Of a stretch of DNA of 64,000 bases, positions 18,322-27,676 are shown piece after piece. Each line of letters starts with the position of its first letter. Position 1 is the stretch's first letter. The position numbers were made by a program, and so were the translations under genes. The notes beneath the pieces are model-generated. The model saw only the letters and a program-made list of their open reading frames with translations, was not told the DNA's origin and did no database searches. The DNA is from Rhizobiales bacterium TNE-4 (GTDB lineage: Bacteria; Pseudomonadota; Alphaproteobacteria; Rhizobiales; Beijerinckiaceae): contig JAHRCV010000001.1 in assembly GCA_019083985.1 (NCBI GenBank), positions 248,001 to 312,000 on the forward strand, given 5' to 3'.

Positions 18322-20031
18322 ATGGCTAACACATTACCCCGCGCCGCTTACGTCGCGATGTATGGCCCTACCACGGGCGACCGTGTGCGCTTGGCCGATA
18401 CGTCACTCTTCATCGAGGTTGAAAAAGATTTCACCCTTTACGGCGAAGAAGTAAAATTCGGGGGCGGCAAAGTCATTCGCGATGGCATGGGCCAATCGCA
18501 AATCACCAATGCCGAAGGCGCGATGGATACCGTCATCACCAATGCGCTCATCGTCGATCATTGGGGCATCGTCAAAGCCGATGTGGGTTTGAAGGATGGT
18601 CGCATTGCGGCCATCGGCAAGGCCGGCAATCCCGACATCCAAAACGGTGTCACTATCGTCATCGGCCCGGGCACCGAAATCATCGCAGGCGAGAATAAAA
18701 TTCTCACCGCTGGCGGGTTCGATAGCCATATCCATTTCATTTGTCCGCAGCAGATCGAGCATGCCTTGATGTCCGGCGTCACCTCGATGTTAGGCGGCGG
18801 CACAGGCCCCGCGGCTGGCACTAACGCAACCACGTGCACGCCGGGTCCGTTCCACATGGCCCAGATGCTGCGTGCGGCGGATGCATTTCCGGTCAATCTA
18901 GGCTTTTCTGGCAAGGGTAACGCGTCGCGCCCCGAAGCGCTCAACGAAATGATCGAAGCGGGTGCTTGCGCCATGAAGTTGCATGAGGATTGGGGCACGA
19001 CACCGGCCGCCATCGATAATTGCCTGAGCGTGGCGGATCAGCAGGACGTGCAGGTGATGATCCACACCGACACGTTGAATGAATCGGGGTTTGTTGAAGA
19101 TACGATTGCTGCCTTTAAAGGTCGCACCATCCACGCCTTCCACACCGAAGGGGCGGGCGGCGGTCACGCGCCCGACATCATCAAAGTGGCAGGGCTTGCC
19201 AATGTGCTGCCCTCGTCGACCAATCCGACACGGCCTTTCACTGTCAATACGCTCGATGAGCATCTCGACATGCTGATGGTCTGCCATCATCTGCATGCGT
19301 CGATCCCGGAAGATTTGGCGTTTGCCGAAAGTCGCATCCGCAAGGAGACGATTGCGGCGGAAGATATTCTCCACGACATCGGCGCGCTTGCGATGATGTC
19401 GTCGGATTCGCAAGCCATGGGCCGTCTTGGTGAAGTGATTACCCGCACTTGGCAAACGGCAGACAAGATGAAGCAGCAACGCGGATCGCTGAAGGGCGAC
19501 AACGCGGCTGATAACAATCGTGTGAAGCGTTATATCGCGAAATATACGATCAATCCTGCCATCGCCCATGGTGTCGACAAGCACATCGGCTCGATTGCGG
19601 TTGGGAAGATCGCCGATCTTGTCCTGTGGTCGCCCGCCTTTTTTGGTGTGAAGCCCGATATGGTGATCAAAGCGGGTTCGATCATCGCTGCGCCCATGGG
19701 TGATCCCAATGCATCGATCCCAACGCCGCAGCCTGTGCATTATCAACCGATGTTTGCAGCTTTTGGTAAATCGCTCACTACATCGGCTTTAGTATTCGTT
19801 TCGCAGGCAGCGATCGAGAACGAATTGCAGGAGCGCCTCGGAGTCGAAAAGGAATTCGTCGCCGTCGAGAATGTCCGCTCCGGCATTTCAAAGAAATCGA
19901 TGATCCACAACGATGCCACGCCCGAGATCGAAGTGGATGCCGAGACCTATGCCGTCCGCGCTGATGGTGAATTGCTGGTGTGCGAACCGGCGAAAGAACT
20001 GCCCATGGCACAGCGTTATTTTCTCTTCTGA
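18322..20031 (+). CDS. ureC: Urease alpha (catalytic) subunit UreC
   Basis: This 569-residue catalytic subunit binds two Ni(II) ions. Lys219 in AMKLHEDWG is the carbamylated bridging lysine. The metal-binding histidines appear in [10 protein letters not shown], and the mobile flap cysteine and catalytic histidine are Cys321-His322 in MVCHHLH. Numbering is offset by two from the Klebsiella enzyme, and all key residues I could place are present, so the enzyme should be active. GGGGGA precedes the start. A 148-base gap and an MFS gene separate it from ureE. Confidence 0.97.
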   Translation: MANTLPRAAYVAMYGPTTGDRVRLADTSLFIEVEKDFTLYGEEVKFGGGKVIRDGMGQSQITNAEGAMDTVITNALIVDHWGIVKADVGLKDGRIAAIGKAGNPDIQNGVTIVIGPGTEIIAGENKILTAGGFDSHIHFICPQQIEHALMSGVTSMLGGGTGPAAGTNATTCTPGPFHMAQMLRAADAFPVNLGFSGKGNASRPEALNEMIEAGACAMKLHEDWGTTPAAIDNCLSVADQQDVQVMIHTDTLNESGFVEDTIAAFKGRTIHAFHTEGAGGGHAPDIIKVAGLANVLPSSTNPTRPFTVNTLDEHLDMLMVCHHLHASIPEDLAFAESRIRKETIAAEDILHDIGALAMMSSDSQAMGRLGEVITRTWQTADKMKQQRGSLKGDNAADNNRVKRYIAKYTINPAIAHGVDKHIGSIAVGKIADLVLWSPAFFGVKPDMVIKAGSIIAAPMGDPNASIPTPQPVHYQPMFAAFGKSLTTSALVFVSQAAIENELQERLGVEKEFVAVENVRSGISKKSMIHNDATPEIEVDAETYAVRADGELLVCEPAKELPMAQRYFLF

Positions 20032-20066
20032 CGGCTTGGGGTTGTTCGCACGATGAACCGGCCATG

Positions 20067-20092
20067 CCGGCAGCGCCCGTCAGCCCTGCCGG
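20067..20092 (+). other. Hairpin in the ureC-MFS gap
   Basis: CCGGCAG (20067-20073) pairs with CTGCCGG (20086-20092) over a 12-base loop, with no T run. It lies in the only gap above 100 bases within the urease gene series and may separate the structural-gene transcript from the MFS-ureEFG part. I see no convincing promoter in the remainder of the gap. Confidence 0.35.
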
Positions 20093-20179
20093 GAGTGGGA
20101 TTTAGCGTGGGTTGGCAAGCGCTTCCGCCGGAGGCTAAGTTTTAGGCATCGACAATCCCTCCATGGAGCGTCCGGGACG

Positions 20180-21403
20180 ATGCCGAGCGCGATCACGCGT
20201 GCCACGGTCGTGCTCGCCATCTCGCAAGTGACGGGCTGGGGCACCAGCTTCTATTTGCCGGGCATTATGGGCCGCGATATCGCGCGCGAACTGGGCCTCT
20301 CGACCGAGTATGTCTTCGCCGGCATCACCATGATGGTCGTCACCGGCGGGCTCTTGTCGCCGCGTGTCGGCAAGATTTTCGACGAGCGCGGCACCCCCAC
20401 TTTGATGGCCTTGGGCTCGGTGTTGATGGGCGTGTCGCTGGCGCTTTTGGGCTTGGCGCAAGGCGCTCTGTCTTATGCCGCTGCATGGTTTGGCATCGGG
20501 GTCGCCTCCACCTTCTGCCTGTCGCTTGGCTCGATGACATCGATCGCCCAGATCGCTGGGCCAGAAGCGCGCAAGCGGATGGGCATTCTGATGCTGTTCA
20601 CCGGTATCGGCGGGTCGCTCTCTTGGCCTTTGACGGCGGCAATCGAAGCGCATATCGGCTGGCGCGGCGTCTGTTTCGTTTATGCGCTTGTAAACATGAT
20701 CGGCCTTGCGAGCCTGCATTACTTCGCGTTGCCGCGTGAGCGCTATCATGGCGATGATCATCCGGATGCGCAGCCCGTGCCGCAGGGTGCCATCCCAGAA
20801 GAACGCCGTGCCGATGTCTTCGTCTGGCTATCGCTTGGCCTCACCAGCGCTGGCTTCGTCTCTTGGGGGTCGACACTCAACCTGCTCGATTGGTTGACCG
20901 CTTTGGGTCAACCGGTTGGCTTTGCCCTGACACTGGCGTCCTCGGTGGGGTTTGTGCAGGTCTCGGCGCGCTGGTTCGATTTCTTCGTCGCCCGCCGGAT
21001 GACCCCGCCCGTCGTGGGCCTGGCCGGCGCGGCTGTGATGTTCGTCGGCTTCCTGCCCGCCATCTTCGCCGGCCATTTGGCGATTGGGGCCGTCGCGTTC
21101 GTCGGTCTTTACGCCTTTGCCTCAGGCTCGCTCTCGGTCACCCGTGCGACGGTGCCGCTCTGGGCCTTTGGCTCCAGCCAATATGGTCGCCAAGCCGGGC
21201 GGCTGGCTTTTTTCCAGAATTGCGCCTTTGGCGTCGCCCCCGTGATCTTCGCCTTCGCGCTAGACCGGGGCGGCCCGGTTGCAGCCTTGCTTGTCGGGAT
21301 GGTGGCGTCAGCCATCGCTTTGATATCGCTCGCCATCGTCATCATGAAGGCGCGGCGCTGGCAGCATGAGGAGAGGCTGGCATCGCCCCCGCCAATCCCC
21401 TAA
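20180..21403 (+). CDS. Major facilitator superfamily transporter within the urease cluster
   Basis: This 407-residue polytopic inner-membrane protein has about 12 hydrophobic segments and the MFS loop signature between segments 2 and 3 (GGLLSPRVGKIFDERG, around residues 55-70). Substrate cannot be read from the sequence. It lies between ureC and ureE on the same strand, 28 bases before ureE, so it is probably co-transcribed with the accessory genes. Possible roles are export of ammonium-related or nickel-related compounds, or no link to urease at all. It has no His-rich loops like those of nickel permeases, so I do not call it a nickel carrier. Confidence 0.8.
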   Translation: MPSAITRATVVLAISQVTGWGTSFYLPGIMGRDIARELGLSTEYVFAGITMMVVTGGLLSPRVGKIFDERGTPTLMALGSVLMGVSLALLGLAQGALSYAAAWFGIGVASTFCLSLGSMTSIAQIAGPEARKRMGILMLFTGIGGSLSWPLTAAIEAHIGWRGVCFVYALVNMIGLASLHYFALPRERYHGDDHPDAQPVPQGAIPEERRADVFVWLSLGLTSAGFVSWGSTLNLLDWLTALGQPVGFALTLASSVGFVQVSARWFDFFVARRMTPPVVGLAGAAVMFVGFLPAIFAGHLAIGAVAFVGLYAFASGSLSVTRATVPLWAFGSSQYGRQAGRLAFFQNCAFGVAPVIFAFALDRGGPVAALLVGMVASAIALISLAIVIMKARRWQHEERLASPPPIP

Positions 21404-21430
21404 ATAGGGGTTAGTCAAAGAGGTTTTCCG

Positions 21431-22192
21431 ATGCTCCGCGCCACCCAAACCGTTCGTAAGCCCGCCGTGAAGGCCGAAAAAGTGATCGACAGCGTTTCGC
21501 TGGATCATGAAGGTCGCCATCGCCGCCGCGTGGCGCTGAAGGGCGAGAAGGGCACGGATTTTTTGCTCGATCTCGATAAGGCCGTCGTGTTGAACGATGG
21601 CGATGCGCTGAAGCTTGAAGATGGCCGCTTGATCGCCGTCAAAGCCGCGCCGCAAAAGCTTGTTGAAATCCGTACGGAAAATCCGGCCCGCTTGATGAAG
21701 GCGGCGTGGCACATCGGCAATCGCCACACACCAGCGGAAGTCACGGCGGACGCGATCTACATCGAAGATGATCATGTGCTTGTCGAAATGCTGCGTGGTC
21801 TGGGTTGCGCAGTAAAGGCTGTCGAGCGTCCGTTCCAGCCGGAGCGTGGTGCCTATGATCAAGGCGGCCACCACGGTCATCATCATGCGCACGATCATGA
21901 TCATGGGCATAACCACGATCATGGCCACGACCATCACCATCATGATCATGGTTGCGGGTGCGGCCACGATCATGCGCATCAGCACCATCACGAAGTGCTC
22001 GATTTGAAATCGAAAGATCATACGCCGCATCAGGAGCAAAGCTGCTGCGGCGGTGGCTGCGGGTGTAGCCATGATCATTCCCATCAGCATCATCACGAGC
22101 ACCTCGAAAAGCACGCGCACGATCACAGCCACGCGCATGATCACGGCCACGCCCATGGCCATGCGCACGGTCACGCTCACAAGCATGGGTGA
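21431..22192 (+). CDS. ureE: Urease nickel metallochaperone UreE with very long His/Cys-rich tail
   Basis: This 253-residue cytosolic nickel chaperone delivers Ni(II) to the UreDFG complex. Residues 1 to about 140 form the usual peptide-binding and metal-binding UreE domains. From residue 147 the sequence is almost entirely His, Asp, Gly and Ala, with about 45 histidines and 6 cysteines. Two near-identical modules, [14 protein letters not shown] and [14 protein letters not shown], are visible. Klebsiella UreE has a tail with about 10 histidines, so this one is exceptionally long and probably stores nickel as well. GAGG lies upstream of the ATG. The last 8 bases overlap ureF. Confidence 0.95.
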   Translation: MLRATQTVRKPAVKAEKVIDSVSLDHEGRHRRRVALKGEKGTDFLLDLDKAVVLNDGDALKLEDGRLIAVKAAPQKLVEIRTENPARLMKAAWHIGNRHTPAEVTADAIYIEDDHVLVEMLRGLGCAVKAVERPFQPERGAYDQGGHHGHHHAHDHDHGHNHDHGHDHHHHDHGCGCGHDHAHQHHHEVLDLKSKDHTPHQEQSCCGGGCGCSHDHSHQHHHEHLEKHAHDHSHAHDHGHAHGHAHGHAHKHG

Positions 22193-22865
22193 GGCGGGCG
22201 GACTCCCGCTTTTCGTTTGGCTGTCGCCTGCTTTCCCCGTCGGCGCCTTCGCCTATTCGCATGGGCTCGAATGGGCCGTCGAACAGGGCGATGTATCGGA
22301 TGCATCCTCCGCTGAAGCGTGGATTGCCGATTGCCTCGCGCATGGCGCAGGGCGCAACGATGCCATTGTGCTCAAATGTGCATTCGAAGCCGCACGGCAC
22401 AATGATCGTGCCGCGCTGCGCGAGATTGCCGAACTGGCTGTCGCACTCCAGCCCTCCGAAGAACGTCGGTTGGAGGCGACCGGGCAGGGCAACGCCTTCA
22501 TTGCCGCCATCAAATCCGCATGGTGGACCGGCACGCTCGACGCTTTGAAGGCGGCATGGGAGGGTGATGTCGCCTATCCGGTCGCGCTCGGTGTCGCCGC
22601 TGCAGGCCATGGGCTTGCGCTGCGTCAGACGCTTGATGCCTTCTTGCTCGCCTTTGTGTCGAACATCGTCTCAGCGGTGGTGCGCTTAGGCCCCATCGGC
22701 CAAACCGATGGGCAGCGGATCATGGCCTCACTCTTGCCTAAGGTTCAGGCCATCGGCGCGATGGCTGAGCACGCCACGCTCGCCGATCTCGGTGGTGCGG
22801 CGCTCCGGGCTGACATCGCGTCGATGAACCATGAAACGCAATATACGAGGCTGTTCCGCTCATGA
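22185..22865 (+). CDS. ureF: Urease accessory protein UreF
   Basis: This 226-residue all-helical cytosolic accessory protein, thought to gate GTP hydrolysis by UreG, is part of the UreDFG activation complex. ATG 22185, inside the last codons of ureE, gives [22 protein letters not shown], and [19 protein letters not shown] is the family's N-terminal hallmark. An open frame continues upstream but only as the out-of-frame image of the His-rich ureE tail. Its stop overlaps ureG as ATGA. Confidence 0.93.
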   Translation: MGEAGGLPLFVWLSPAFPVGAFAYSHGLEWAVEQGDVSDASSAEAWIADCLAHGAGRNDAIVLKCAFEAARHNDRAALREIAELAVALQPSEERRLEATGQGNAFIAAIKSAWWTGTLDALKAAWEGDVAYPVALGVAAAGHGLALRQTLDAFLLAFVSNIVSAVVRLGPIGQTDGQRIMASLLPKVQAIGAMAEHATLADLGGAALRADIASMNHETQYTRLFRS

Positions 22866-23479
22866 CTTCACAACACGGACCTTTGCGCGTGGGCATTGGC
22901 GGCCCGGTCGGCTCTGGCAAGACCGCGCTCATGGAAGCGCTCTGCAAAATGATGCGCGATCGTTACGATCTCTGCGCCATCACCAATGACATCTACACCA
23001 AGGAAGACGCCCGCCTGCTGACGGTGGCGGGCGCGCTGCCCGAAGAGCGGATCATGGGCGTTGAAACCGGCGGTTGCCCACACACGGCCATCCGCGAGGA
23101 CTGCTCGATCAATTTGGCTGCCGTCGACGCCATGGTGAAGAAATTCCCGAAGCTCGATCTCATCTTGATTGAATCGGGCGGCGACAATCTCGCGGCAACC
23201 TTCTCGCCCGAACTCGCGGATATCACTGTTTATGTGATTGATGTCGCGGGCGGCGAAAAGATTCCGCGCAAGGGCGGTCCCGGCATTACGCGCTCGGATC
23301 TCCTTGTCATCAACAAGACCGATCTGGCCCCTTATGTTGGTGCTGATCTCGGCGTGATGGAGCGGGATGCGAAACTGATGCGGCGCGATAAGCCCTTCGT
23401 CATGGCCAATACGCGTGGTGGCGTCGGCGTAAAAGATGTGGCCGATTTTATCGTGAAGGCGGGCGGCTTGGCGGCCTGA
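22862..23479 (+). CDS. ureG: Urease accessory GTPase UreG
   Basis: This 205-residue SIMIBI-class GTPase provides the energy for nickel insertion into urease. It has the P-loop [15 protein letters not shown] (about residues 13-27), the metal-binding CPH in [15 protein letters not shown], the switch region [21 protein letters not shown] and the guanine-specificity motif NKTDL. It overlaps ureF by ATGA. The nickel permease gene follows after 47 bases. Length and motifs are fully typical. Confidence 0.96.
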   Translation: MTSQHGPLRVGIGGPVGSGKTALMEALCKMMRDRYDLCAITNDIYTKEDARLLTVAGALPEERIMGVETGGCPHTAIREDCSINLAAVDAMVKKFPKLDLILIESGGDNLAATFSPELADITVYVIDVAGGEKIPRKGGPGITRSDLLVINKTDLAPYVGADLGVMERDAKLMRRDKPFVMANTRGGVGVKDVADFIVKAGGLAA

Positions 23480-23526
23480 TTGGTCCGGCCTTTGCTTTGC
23501 TGTTGGAAACCCCAAGGGAGTTTCCA

Positions 23527-24084
23527 ATGCGCCTTACATTGACCACCGGCCTGTCTTTGATCTCAGCCCCAACCCTTGCCCATACGGGCACAGGGTTGCA
23601 TCTGCATGGCTTCGAAGACGGCATGCTGCATCCCTTCACGGGGGCGGACCATATTCTGGCGATGGTGGCGGTGGGGCTTTGGGCCGCCTATTGCGGCGGT
23701 CGCGCACTCTGGGCGCTGCCTTTGGCCTTTATTGCCGCCATGGTGTTCGGTGGCGGATTGGCAAAAATCGGCTTCATCCTGCCTGCCTTGGAGACGTTGA
23801 TCGCGGCGTCCGTCTTGGCGTTTGGGGCTGTTCTGGCGCTTGGGCTCTCCGTTCCTGTGGTTCTGGGAGCGACGTTGTGCGCTGCGTTTGCGGTCGTGCA
23901 TGGCATGGCGCATGGCGCCGAAATGCCCGGAGATGAGGCAGGGCTTGCCTATGGATTGGGCTTAGTGGTCTCGACTGCGCTGTTGCACGGCACGGGTATT
24001 GCGGCAGGCCGTTTTGGCGGCGTGGCGCTGCGCTTGGCGGGCGCCGCCATTGCGCTCGCTGGTCTGGTGTTCCTCGCAGCCTGA
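23527..24084 (+). CDS. ureJ: HupE/UreJ-family nickel permease
   Basis: This 185-residue small membrane protein of the HupE/UreJ family probably brings Ni(II) into the cell for urease. An N-terminal signal-like segment (residues 1-18, ending TLAH) is followed by about six hydrophobic segments and the family motif HPFTGADHILAMVAVG (about residues 37-52), whose His and Asp are implicated in nickel binding. ATG 23527 has GGGAG upstream; an in-frame extension without a ribosome site is rejected. It is the last gene of the urea cluster and ends against the converging uxuB-like gene. Confidence 0.88.
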   Translation: MRLTLTTGLSLISAPTLAHTGTGLHLHGFEDGMLHPFTGADHILAMVAVGLWAAYCGGRALWALPLAFIAAMVFGGGLAKIGFILPALETLIAASVLAFGAVLALGLSVPVVLGATLCAAFAVVHGMAHGAEMPGDEAGLAYGLGLVVSTALLHGTGIAAGRFGGVALRLAGAAIALAGLVFLAA

Positions 24085-25575
24085 TCAGGCCTTTGGCATG
24101 GCGGCGATGGTGGCTTTTGCGCCCTTCGCATAAAGCGCCTTCAGCGCCGCCACCACCGGCCCGGTGAAGCGGGGATCGCGCGGCAGATCCTGTCCGAAAA
24201 TCGTCTCGATCCCGAAGAGCGCTTGGGCGAGCGCTTCGGGGTCGCCTTTTGCCGCGCTGGTTATCGCCTTAAAACGCTCGGCGAGCGGGTCGCGCACATC
24301 GATCGGCGCACCTTTCTCATCAAGGCCTGTCACGTAACGCATCCAAGCAGCCACGCCGAGCGCGATGCGGTCAATGCTTTGCCCGGCCGCTAGCCGATCG
24401 CGAGCGGTACCAAGCAGCCGCTGCGGTAATTTCTGCGAACCATCCATCGCGATCTGCCAGGTCCGGTGTTTGAGTGCCGGATTGCGGAAACGCTGCAACA
24501 GCGAAGCACGATAGGCGGCAACGTCCGCGCCCGGCGGCATATGCAAGGTCGGCGCGGATTCATATTCCATCAGATCGGAAATGAGCTGTGCCAAAGCCGG
24601 ATCGCTCATGGCTTCGGCAACCGTTTGATAGCCTGCCAGATAGCCGAGATAGGCGAGCGTTGAATGCGAGCCGTTGAGCAAACGCAGTTTCATATGCTCA
24701 TAAGGCTCGACGTCGTTCACCAATTCGGCGCCGAATTGCTCCCATGCGGGGCGCGCATCGCCGAAATCATCCTCGATCACCCATTGCGTGAAGGGCTCCG
24801 TCATCACTGGCCAAGCGTCGGTTGTGCCGAGCGCTTGTGCGATCATGGAGCGGTCTTCATCGGTTGTGGCGGGAACAATGCGGTCAACCATGGTCGACGG
24901 AAACTTCACTTCCCGCGCCACGTAATCGCCGAGCGCCTTGTCGCGCAATGAGGCAAAGCGCGTCACCACGCGCCGCACCGTCTTGCCGTTCGAGGGAAGA
25001 TTATCGCAGCACAGAACGGTGAAGGGTTTGACGCCATGCGCGCGTCGCTTGGCCAGCGCCTCGACAAGAAAGCCGACGGCTGAACGCGGCGCCTGCGGAT
25101 GGGCGAGATCATGCACAATATCGGGATGATTTTCGTTCAATTCGCCCGTGGCCGGATCGTGGCAATAGCCTTTTTCCGTGACTGTGAGCGTCACGATTTT
25201 CACATCCGCCCGCGCCATTGTTTCAATCAGGGCCGAAGGACTTTCCGGCGCCACGAGCACATCTTTGATGGCGCCAATAATGGCAAGGTCATCTCCAGTG
25301 CCAGAACGCACATTCAATGTATAGAGGCCGCGCTGTGGATTGAGTGCGTCGCGCGTATCGGGAGAGCGCAAGCTTGCTCCCACAATGCCCCAGCGTAGAT
25401 CGCCGTTCGCGAGCACCTGTTCCGTGTACGCCGCCTGATGCGCACGGTGGAATGCGCCGATGCCAAGATGCACGATCCCTGTTGTCACCCGATTGCGATC
25501 ATAGGCTGGGCGCCGAATGGTAGAGGCGAGCTTGGGGAGCACGTCGGGGGACAAGCGCATGACGAGATCTTTCAC
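24085..25575 (-). CDS. uxuB: Mannitol dehydrogenase-family oxidoreductase, probable fructuronate reductase UxuB
   Basis: This 496-residue NAD-dependent polyol/hexonate dehydrogenase would interconvert D-fructuronate and D-mannonate, or oxidise mannitol. The Rossmann start [23 protein letters not shown] and the catalytic lysine region [17 protein letters not shown] (mannitol dehydrogenase motif K/R-x-x-x-L-N-x-x-H) are present. The hexuronate genes uxaC and uxuA at 33-40 kb make fructuronate reductase the best guess. It overlaps the upstream FAD-oxidoreductase gene by ATGA and is last in a three-gene operon. Confidence 0.8.
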   Translation of the reverse strand: MKDLVMRLSPDVLPKLASTIRRPAYDRNRVTTGIVHLGIGAFHRAHQAAYTEQVLANGDLRWGIVGASLRSPDTRDALNPQRGLYTLNVRSGTGDDLAIIGAIKDVLVAPESPSALIETMARADVKIVTLTVTEKGYCHDPATGELNENHPDIVHDLAHPQAPRSAVGFLVEALAKRRAHGVKPFTVLCCDNLPSNGKTVRRVVTRFASLRDKALGDYVAREVKFPSTMVDRIVPATTDEDRSMIAQALGTTDAWPVMTEPFTQWVIEDDFGDARPAWEQFGAELVNDVEPYEHMKLRLLNGSHSTLAYLGYLAGYQTVAEAMSDPALAQLISDLMEYESAPTLHMPPGADVAAYRASLLQRFRNPALKHRTWQIAMDGSQKLPQRLLGTARDRLAAGQSIDRIALGVAAWMRYVTGLDEKGAPIDVRDPLAERFKAITSAAKGDPEALAQALFGIETIFGQDLPRDPRFTGPVVAALKALYAKGAKATIAAMPKA

Positions 25576-26666
25576 AAAAGAAGCGCGCGGACGCGCTCGG
25601 CGATGGCCAACGACGAGGTGAGGCCGGGACTTTCAATCCCAAACAGATTGACGAGGTGCGGGATGCCGTGAACAGCCGCGCCATCAATACGAAAATCCGC
25701 AGCCGGATCATTCGGCCCGCAAATCTTCGGCCGAATACCGGAATAGGATGGCTGCAACGCTCCCTCTGGCAAATCGGGCCAATAGGTGCGGATCGCCGCA
25801 TAAAATGAGTCACCGCGCCGCGGATCGACTTCGTAATCGAGTGTCTCGACCCATTCGACATCGGGGCCGAATTTCGCTGCCCCACCCATATCGAGGGTGA
25901 GATGCACGCCAAGCCCATGCGCATGCGGCGCTGGGTAGATCAGATGGGTGAATGGCGCTTTTTTCGCGAGCGAAAAATAATTGCCCTTGGCATAGCGCGT
26001 CTGAGGGATCGTCTCAGGCGCAAGTCCTGCAAGCGCGCGCGCAACTTTGGAGGCATGCAAACCACCGGCATTGATCAGGCGCGTCGTGGTCAAAACGACA
26101 TCGCCCGTGGCCGTTACTTCAAAGCCGCCGGGGATGATCCGTGATGATTGAAATCCGGTGTTGAAGGCAATCGCACCGCCATGCGCTTCGATGTCGCCCT
26201 GCAAGGCAAGCATATAGGCATGGCTATCGATAATGCCGGTCGATGGCGAATAAAGCGCCGCCACACAGGAGAGTGCTGGTTCTTTCGCTTGCGCCTCATG
26301 CCCTGAGAGCCAGACGAGATCATCGACGCCATTCGCCAAGCCCTTTTGCCGAATGGCATCGATGGCTGGAATCTCATGCTCATCGACGGCGACGATCAGC
26401 TTGCCGCACCGGCGATGCGGCACATGATAGGCGTCGCAAAAATCATAGAGCGCTTTTTTACCTTCGACACAGAGCTGGGCCTTCAGGCTACCGGTCGGAT
26501 AATAAAGCCCGGCATGGATCACCTCGCTGTTGCGCGAGGATGTTTCCATGCCGATTCCTTCATTCTGTTCAAGTACGATCACCGATTGCCCTTGCCGCGC
26601 GAGCGCGCGTGCAATGGCAAGGCCGACGACGCCTGCGCCGATGATGAGTGCGTCGCAATCACTCAT
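25572..26666 (-). CDS. FAD-dependent oxidoreductase, L-2-hydroxyglutarate dehydrogenase (LhgO)-like
   Basis: This 364-residue flavoprotein of the DAO superfamily has the dinucleotide-binding motif [22 protein letters not shown] at residues 5-26. LhgO-like stretches follow: [21 protein letters not shown] and, at the end, [18 protein letters not shown]. LhgO oxidises L-2-hydroxyglutarate at the membrane quinone pool. Here the gene lies between a DHDPS-family gene and a mannitol dehydrogenase-type gene, which suggests another 2-hydroxy acid from sugar-acid breakdown could be the substrate. It starts 3 bases after the upstream stop. Confidence 0.78.
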   Translation of the reverse strand: MSDCDALIIGAGVVGLAIARALARQGQSVIVLEQNEGIGMETSSRNSEVIHAGLYYPTGSLKAQLCVEGKKALYDFCDAYHVPHRRCGKLIVAVDEHEIPAIDAIRQKGLANGVDDLVWLSGHEAQAKEPALSCVAALYSPSTGIIDSHAYMLALQGDIEAHGGAIAFNTGFQSSRIIPGGFEVTATGDVVLTTTRLINAGGLHASKVARALAGLAPETIPQTRYAKGNYFSLAKKAPFTHLIYPAPHAHGLGVHLTLDMGGAAKFGPDVEWVETLDYEVDPRRGDSFYAAIRTYWPDLPEGALQPSYSGIRPKICGPNDPAADFRIDGAAVHGIPHLVNLFGIESPGLTSSLAIAERVRALLL

Positions 26667-26669
26667 GCA

Positions 26670-27602
26670 TCAGCCTTTCAAAGCCGCACGACGATCATGC
26701 TTGGCAAGGCGCGCAAGAAGATAGTCCACTTCCGTCTTGGCAATGGTGCTGATGCCAGCGCCGGGCTTGCGTTGTGCATCATGGGCAATCAACCCGCGCC
26801 GCATCATCACATATTTACGCACGGCGAGGCCGACACCCTGCTGTTGCTCATAGCGCAACAGAGGCAGATGCGCGTCAAAGAGATCATGTGCGGCATCGCG
26901 CTCGCCCTTGCTCATCAAATTGACGACGTCGATCAGCATTTCCGGGAAGGCATAGCCCGTATTGGCGCCATCCGCGCCGCGTTCCATTTCAAAATCGAGG
27001 AACAGACCGCCATTGCCGCACAGAATGGCAATCCGACGTAGCGTGCCATCTTTCTCGAAATTGCGTAGCGCTGAGATCTTCTCAAGGCCCGGCCAATCCT
27101 CATGTTTCAGCATGACGCAGGATGGATTGTCCGTGACGATGCGCTGAATGACCTTCGGCGTCATCACGACCGAGAGTGTCAACGGATAATCCTGAATGAC
27201 GAAAGGCACGTCTTTGCCAATCGCTTCGACCGCTTGCGCGTAATAATTCACGATCTGGTCATCGGTGCGCAGCGTGTTGGGCGGCGCGATCATCACCGAG
27301 CCTGCACCAAGTTCCATTGCCTCGCGTGCCAGCGCGCGCATGGATGCAAAGCCGGGTGCCGAGACGCCAACGATCACGGGGCTCTTTCCCATGGCGCGCA
27401 CGGCTTCCTTGACGAGGAAAAGCGATTCCGCGTGGTCGAGTTTGGGTGCTTCGCCCATGATGCCGAGCACCGTCAATCCCGTCGAGCCAATGCTGGCGTA
27501 ATGATCGAACAGTTTCGCCGTGCTCGCCTTGTCGAGCGTGCCATCGGGCAGGAAGGGCGTGGGCGCGATCGGGAAGACACCGCGATAGGCAGACTGGCTC
27601 AT
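26670..27602 (-). CDS. Dihydrodipicolinate synthase-family aldolase/dehydratase
   Basis: This 310-residue TIM-barrel class I aldolase-family protein has Tyr in VIQDYPLTL and the Schiff-base lysine in SCVMLKHEDWPG. True DapA is less likely than a sugar-acid enzyme (keto-deoxy-gluconate/arabonate aldolase or dehydratase), because it heads an operon with an FAD oxidoreductase and a hexonate dehydrogenase. I chose the ATG at 27602 (MSQSAYRGVFPIAPTPF), with GAGG upstream, over an in-frame ATG 21 codons earlier, which would place the palindromic operator inside the coding region. Confidence 0.78.
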   Translation of the reverse strand: MSQSAYRGVFPIAPTPFLPDGTLDKASTAKLFDHYASIGSTGLTVLGIMGEAPKLDHAESLFLVKEAVRAMGKSPVIVGVSAPGFASMRALAREAMELGAGSVMIAPPNTLRTDDQIVNYYAQAVEAIGKDVPFVIQDYPLTLSVVMTPKVIQRIVTDNPSCVMLKHEDWPGLEKISALRNFEKDGTLRRIAILCGNGGLFLDFEMERGADGANTGYAFPEMLIDVVNLMSKGERDAAHDLFDAHLPLLRYEQQQGVGLAVRKYVMMRRGLIAHDAQRKPGAGISTIAKTEVDYLLARLAKHDRRAALKG

Positions 27603-27633
27603 GACAAACCTCAACCAAAGGGGAGGCGGTATT

Positions 27634-27643
27634 AAACCGGTTT
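27634..27643 (-). promoter_or_regulatory. CG-centred palindrome upstream of the sugar-acid operon
   Basis: AAACCGGTTT is a perfect 10-bp palindrome in the 74-base gap before the DHDPS-family gene, 32 bases from its start codon. CG-centred palindromes of this type are typical operators of LacI-family sugar regulators. No LacI-type gene lies in this window, so the regulator would be encoded elsewhere. Confidence 0.45.
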
Positions 27644-27676
27644 TTGCGCGCTGGAAAAGCAGCAAGGAACGGATTT

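Noticed and set aside
20180-21403. MFS gene as a nickel or urea transporter
   Set aside because: It has neither the His-rich regions nor the HX4DH-type motifs of nickel carriers, and urea import is already covered by urtABCDE. Only position suggests a link.
21860-22190. Tandem repeat or CRISPR-like array at DNA level
   Set aside because: The repetition comes from His/Asp/Gly/Ala codons of the UreE tail, with irregular spacing and no separate spacers.
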